64,000 nt of DNA, taken from NCBI GenBank assembly GCA_004154925.1, contig QJNS01000088.1, forward strand, positions 186,001-250,000. The letters are read 5' to 3'. Shown here in pieces: positions 61,240-64,000 of this stretch. Under the pieces are notes generated by a model, which saw only the letters and a list, made by a program, of their open reading frames with translations, searched no databases and was not told the origin of the DNA. Positions within the stretch are counted from its first letter, which is position 1. Each line of letters opens with the position of its first letter. The position numbers and the translations under genes were made by a program. This stretch comes from Monosporascus cannonballus (taxonomy: Eukaryota; Ascomycota; Sordariomycetes; Xylariales).

Positions 61240-62938
61240 AGAAAACCTAAAAAGTTGCGACAAAATAACTGGATCCTTATATTAGAAAAACAGCCCAGAA
61301 ATAATTAAGTAAACGACAGTAAGGCCATTAACATAATTTAAGCCAAATATATATCAGACTTATAATAAAAAGTCTAACAGGGACTATCGCGACAAAAAAT
61401 CTAACGAGAAATACGAGAAGCTAAAAAGCTGGCTCGACAAACATCGCGAGCATAACCAGAAACATTATAAAGATAATTACGCGAATACTAAGATTAAATA
61501 AAAAAAGTCTGTTCTAAAATCCTTAATCAATATAGCAAAATGTATGCTATATATTGTCGACGACGAGAATATCCCGATTACGAAAAATAAAAGCAATATA
61601 TTTACAAACGAATTACTCGTATATATTATAAGGAATTCGATTTTCCAAATCGTACCGGAAATAACAAGGACAATAAGTAATAATATCAATAGCTTTAAAT
61701 CATAACTCCAGGAAATATCCTGTAGCTGGTCGAAATAAAAAATTAACCCGAAAAAAAGTAATATCCGGAAAAAAACCTTTTATTATTATAAATAGTATAA
61801 CTATTAAACGGAAAAGAAATTAATTTAACGCATAATAAAAAAATATTGTTAAAAAGTTATTACGGATTTCCATTTTTAATTAATATATATTACGGATTTC
61901 CGAAAAAAGAAAGTTATTAAAAAATAGATTACTTTATAAAAGATTTATAGAACGTTAATTAAGATAACGCATAATAAAATATAATCGTTAATATAAAAAA
62001 TAATTTACTTAATAAGAAAAGGAATTTTAAAAAAGCTAAAATTAATTAATACAGCTCGAAAAAATAATACGCCGGCAACAATAACAAATATAGCAGCTTA
62101 ACGCGTTAAATAAAAAAATATAAACAAAATTCGACAAATTCGAATAAGAATTAAAAAAAAGGTTATTTATAAAAAAGCCGCAAAATAACGAAACCCAGAA
62201 ATATTAAAGGAAATTTTCAAAAACCGCTTTAAACATAACGATAGAAAACGTTAACGACCTTATTACTTTAAATATACAAATTAGAACGTATTAATATATT
62301 GTAATAATAAATTATGGAGCTTTGGGCGGAAATTATATTGTACTAAATGTGGTTCATAAGTTCAGATTATTATAAAAATATAAATTAAAACCTTATATAA
62401 TAACAAATGCCGAAAGTTAAGAATTTATTTACAATAACGGAAAAATTATACGCAAAATTAATTATCTTAAGATTTTTATCTATAGATAATACCAAAAGAT
62501 TAATTTCGATATCGTTTTATTTAGAAATTACAATATAATCTTGAGATTATTATAGATACGCCAATACGAAATTTTAATTAACGGCGGAATTGGCCAGGTA
62601 AAATTTATTTTATTCCTTATTAATAAACGAAAAAAAGAAAAATTAAGATTTTAGTATTCGATCGATAATAACGACGAATATAGGCATGAAAATACGATAA
62701 AAACTTTACTACCCAAAAGAACAAAATATAAGAAAAAAAAAGCGGACATCAAAAAAAATACAACGAATTATTATTACTATCAAAACGAAACTAAAGCAAC
62801 TAAATAACGATTTAAAATAATAAAAATAATAGCCCCAAAAATTAGAAAATTTAACTAATATACTACCATTATATTATAGATATAAGCAACTTTTTAAAAA
62901 GGAACTCGATACGAAATTACTAAAATATAACGAATAAG

Positions 62939-63366
62939 TGTAACGAACCTGTCATACATCCACCTGGAGGTATGAGCAGTGTCCGAAAAGGGTCTTGATT
63001 TGCAGGTAACAATAGGACGAGGAATGATTCAGGGGTGTGTTCGTTAGAGAGGTTTCAGGTACTCTCCCCTCAATTAGAGAACGATGCAGTTGCCTCTGGA
63101 TTGAAAGCTTAGATTGATAGCTAAGGAACGAAACTAAGTAGGTGCTATTTACAAGAGAAATCGACTCATTATATATCCCAACTCCTTAAAGTGAGTGTGT
63201 CGTGGATCTATGTGATCTATGTGATCTAGTCGTCGTAGCTCCTAGATCACTTAGATCCTTAGATCACTTCTCAGGCCAAGCCCATCCTCCGAGGCTTACC
63301 CGTGGCGGGCCCACATCAGCCCCTGGGGTCGGCCTTTTTGGGACAGGAACCTCCGTTCCTGTAACA
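62939..63366. repeat. Unmutated solo LTR of a different family inside element C
   Basis: This 428-bp GC-balanced block begins TGTAACGAACC and ends TTCCTGTAACA, giving short TG...CA termini. A perfect 5-bp duplication ATAAG flanks it (62934-62938, 63367-63371). Removing it plus one duplication restores alignment with element B around 22860-22875. It contains a TATATAT run near 63170 and a 16-bp hairpin (63214-63229 with 63242-63257, one mismatch). Its orientation is uncertain. Confidence 0.9.
63214..63257. repeat. 16-bp stem hairpin inside the young solo LTR
   Basis: GATCTATGTGATCTAG (63214-63229) pairs with CTAGATCACTTAGATC (63242-63257) at 15 of 16 positions around a 12-nt loop. A second overlapping copy of the left arm starts at 63205. 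It could act as a terminator, a processing signal or a protein site in the LTR transcript. Confidence 0.75.
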
Positions 63367-63842
63367 ATAAGATTACGAAATAATCCTTAAAAAAATCTTC
63401 GATAAAGTTTTACCCTATTTACAACCTTAATACAAATAAGTTACGTATTTTTTAAAAAAAAATACCTGGAAAATCGGTTATAAAGAGGATAAATTCGACC
63501 TTCGAAATTATCAGCAAATTATCTAATATTTTTCGTAATAAAAAAAACGAGAAATTATGATTTGTAATTAACTATTAGCAACTTAACGATATTATTATTA
63601 AGGATCGAATACAATTACCCCTAATCATAAAAATAAAAGATCAACTTTACGAAGCCAAATAATTTATAGCACTTAATCTTAAAGATAAATATAACCTTAT
63701 TAAAATCAAAAAATACGAATAAAAAATAACTTTTAAAACGAAATACGGATTATTTGAATATTTGGTTACACCAATAAAACTTACGAACGCACCAATAATC
63801 ATTTAACAAATAATTAATTACGTATTACGAAAATACCTCGAT

Positions 63843-63884
63843 ATTTTCGTCGTTTGCTATTTTGATAATATTTTTATTTTTTTA
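63843..63884 (+). pseudogene. Reverse transcriptase core remnant of element C
   Basis: The codons read IFVVCYFDNIFIFL. The second catalytic Asp of YFDD is Asn (GAC to AAT), a double transition as expected from RIP acting on both strands, so this copy is catalytically dead even apart from its stops. Confidence 0.85.
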
Positions 63885-64000
63885 AAAACGGAAAAAGCAT
63901 ACGTAAAATACGTTCATAAGGTTTTTTAAACTTTACAAAACGCAAAATTACTTATTAACGCAAAAAAAAATTAATTCCATATATAAGAAATAAAATATTT

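Larger units (their letters stand above)
59925..64000 (+). mobile_element. Ty3/gypsy-type retroelement C, RIP-mutated, truncated by window end
   Basis: The 5' LTR is 59925-60331, and the internal region runs off the right edge; the 3' LTR lies outside. It is colinear with element B. A gag zinc-knuckle remnant is at 61198-61239 (CFNYGKMEHKVYKY, second and last Cys lost) and a reverse transcriptase box at 63858-63869 reads YFDN instead of YFDD. Extreme AT content with surviving CpG again indicates RIP. Positions 62939-63366 are a later insertion of a different LTR. The base before the LTR begins ATACG (59920-59924), the expected left target duplication; its partner is outside the window. Confidence 0.9.

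Overview
The window looks like a piece of nuclear DNA from a filamentous ascomycete (Pezizomycotina, probably a Sordariomycete, although the sequence does not settle the class). Short introns of about 46-200 nt carry GTAAGT/GTATGT-type donors and CTAAC/CTGAC branch points. The genes are typical of such fungi (ATR/Mec1, EMC1, COX16, fungal 6-phosphofructokinase, a cytochrome b5-fused sphingolipid desaturase). Extremely AT-rich blocks in which CpA/TpG is scarce but CpG survives are what repeat-induced point mutation (RIP) leaves behind.

Layout. 0.4-1.5 kb: a DUF6594 membrane protein gene (-). 3.5-5.4 kb: a secreted, single-pass membrane protein with a fucose-lectin-like propeller ectodomain (-). 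6.8-9.3 kb: an intronless 6-phosphofructokinase (-). 9.3-12.8 kb: no recognisable gene. 12.8-27.4 kb: an AT-rich block made of a solo LTR, two full-length Ty3/gypsy-type elements lying back to back in opposite orientation (13159-19880 on -, 19890-26598 on +), and a further, less mutated solo LTR (27008-27408). 27.6-30.5 kb: an ankyrin-repeat gene of the fungal STAND-like N-domain type, broken by several stops and frame changes. 31.9-34.0 kb: delta-8-type sphingolipid desaturase (-). 34-38.9 kb: gene-poor. 39.0-40.8 kb: an Arg-rich DUF8035-type protein (-). 41-44 kb: gene-poor. 44.0-47.2 kb: EMC1 (-). 48.1-49.5 kb: a PARP-type zinc-finger/AT-hook-like nuclear protein (-). 50.4-58.3 kb: the ATR/Mec1 checkpoint kinase in 11 exons (-), sharing a 564-bp divergent promoter with COX16 (+, 58.9-59.3 kb). 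59.9 kb to the end: a third Ty3/gypsy element (+), RIP-mutated and cut off by the window edge, which carries an unmutated 428-bp solo LTR of another family at 62939-63366.

The window is therefore a two-compartment stretch. Housekeeping genes (DNA-damage signalling, ER membrane insertion, cytochrome oxidase assembly) sit in GC-balanced DNA, while retroelement clusters are RIP-inactivated. I reconstructed the intron-exon structures by hand from splice signals and frame. Perfect 5-bp target-site duplications define the three best retroelement insertions. I found no CRISPR array, rRNA, convincing tRNA, or novel multi-gene system. The most informative observations are the insertion geometry, the timing relative to RIP, and the decayed ankyrin gene next to the repeats.
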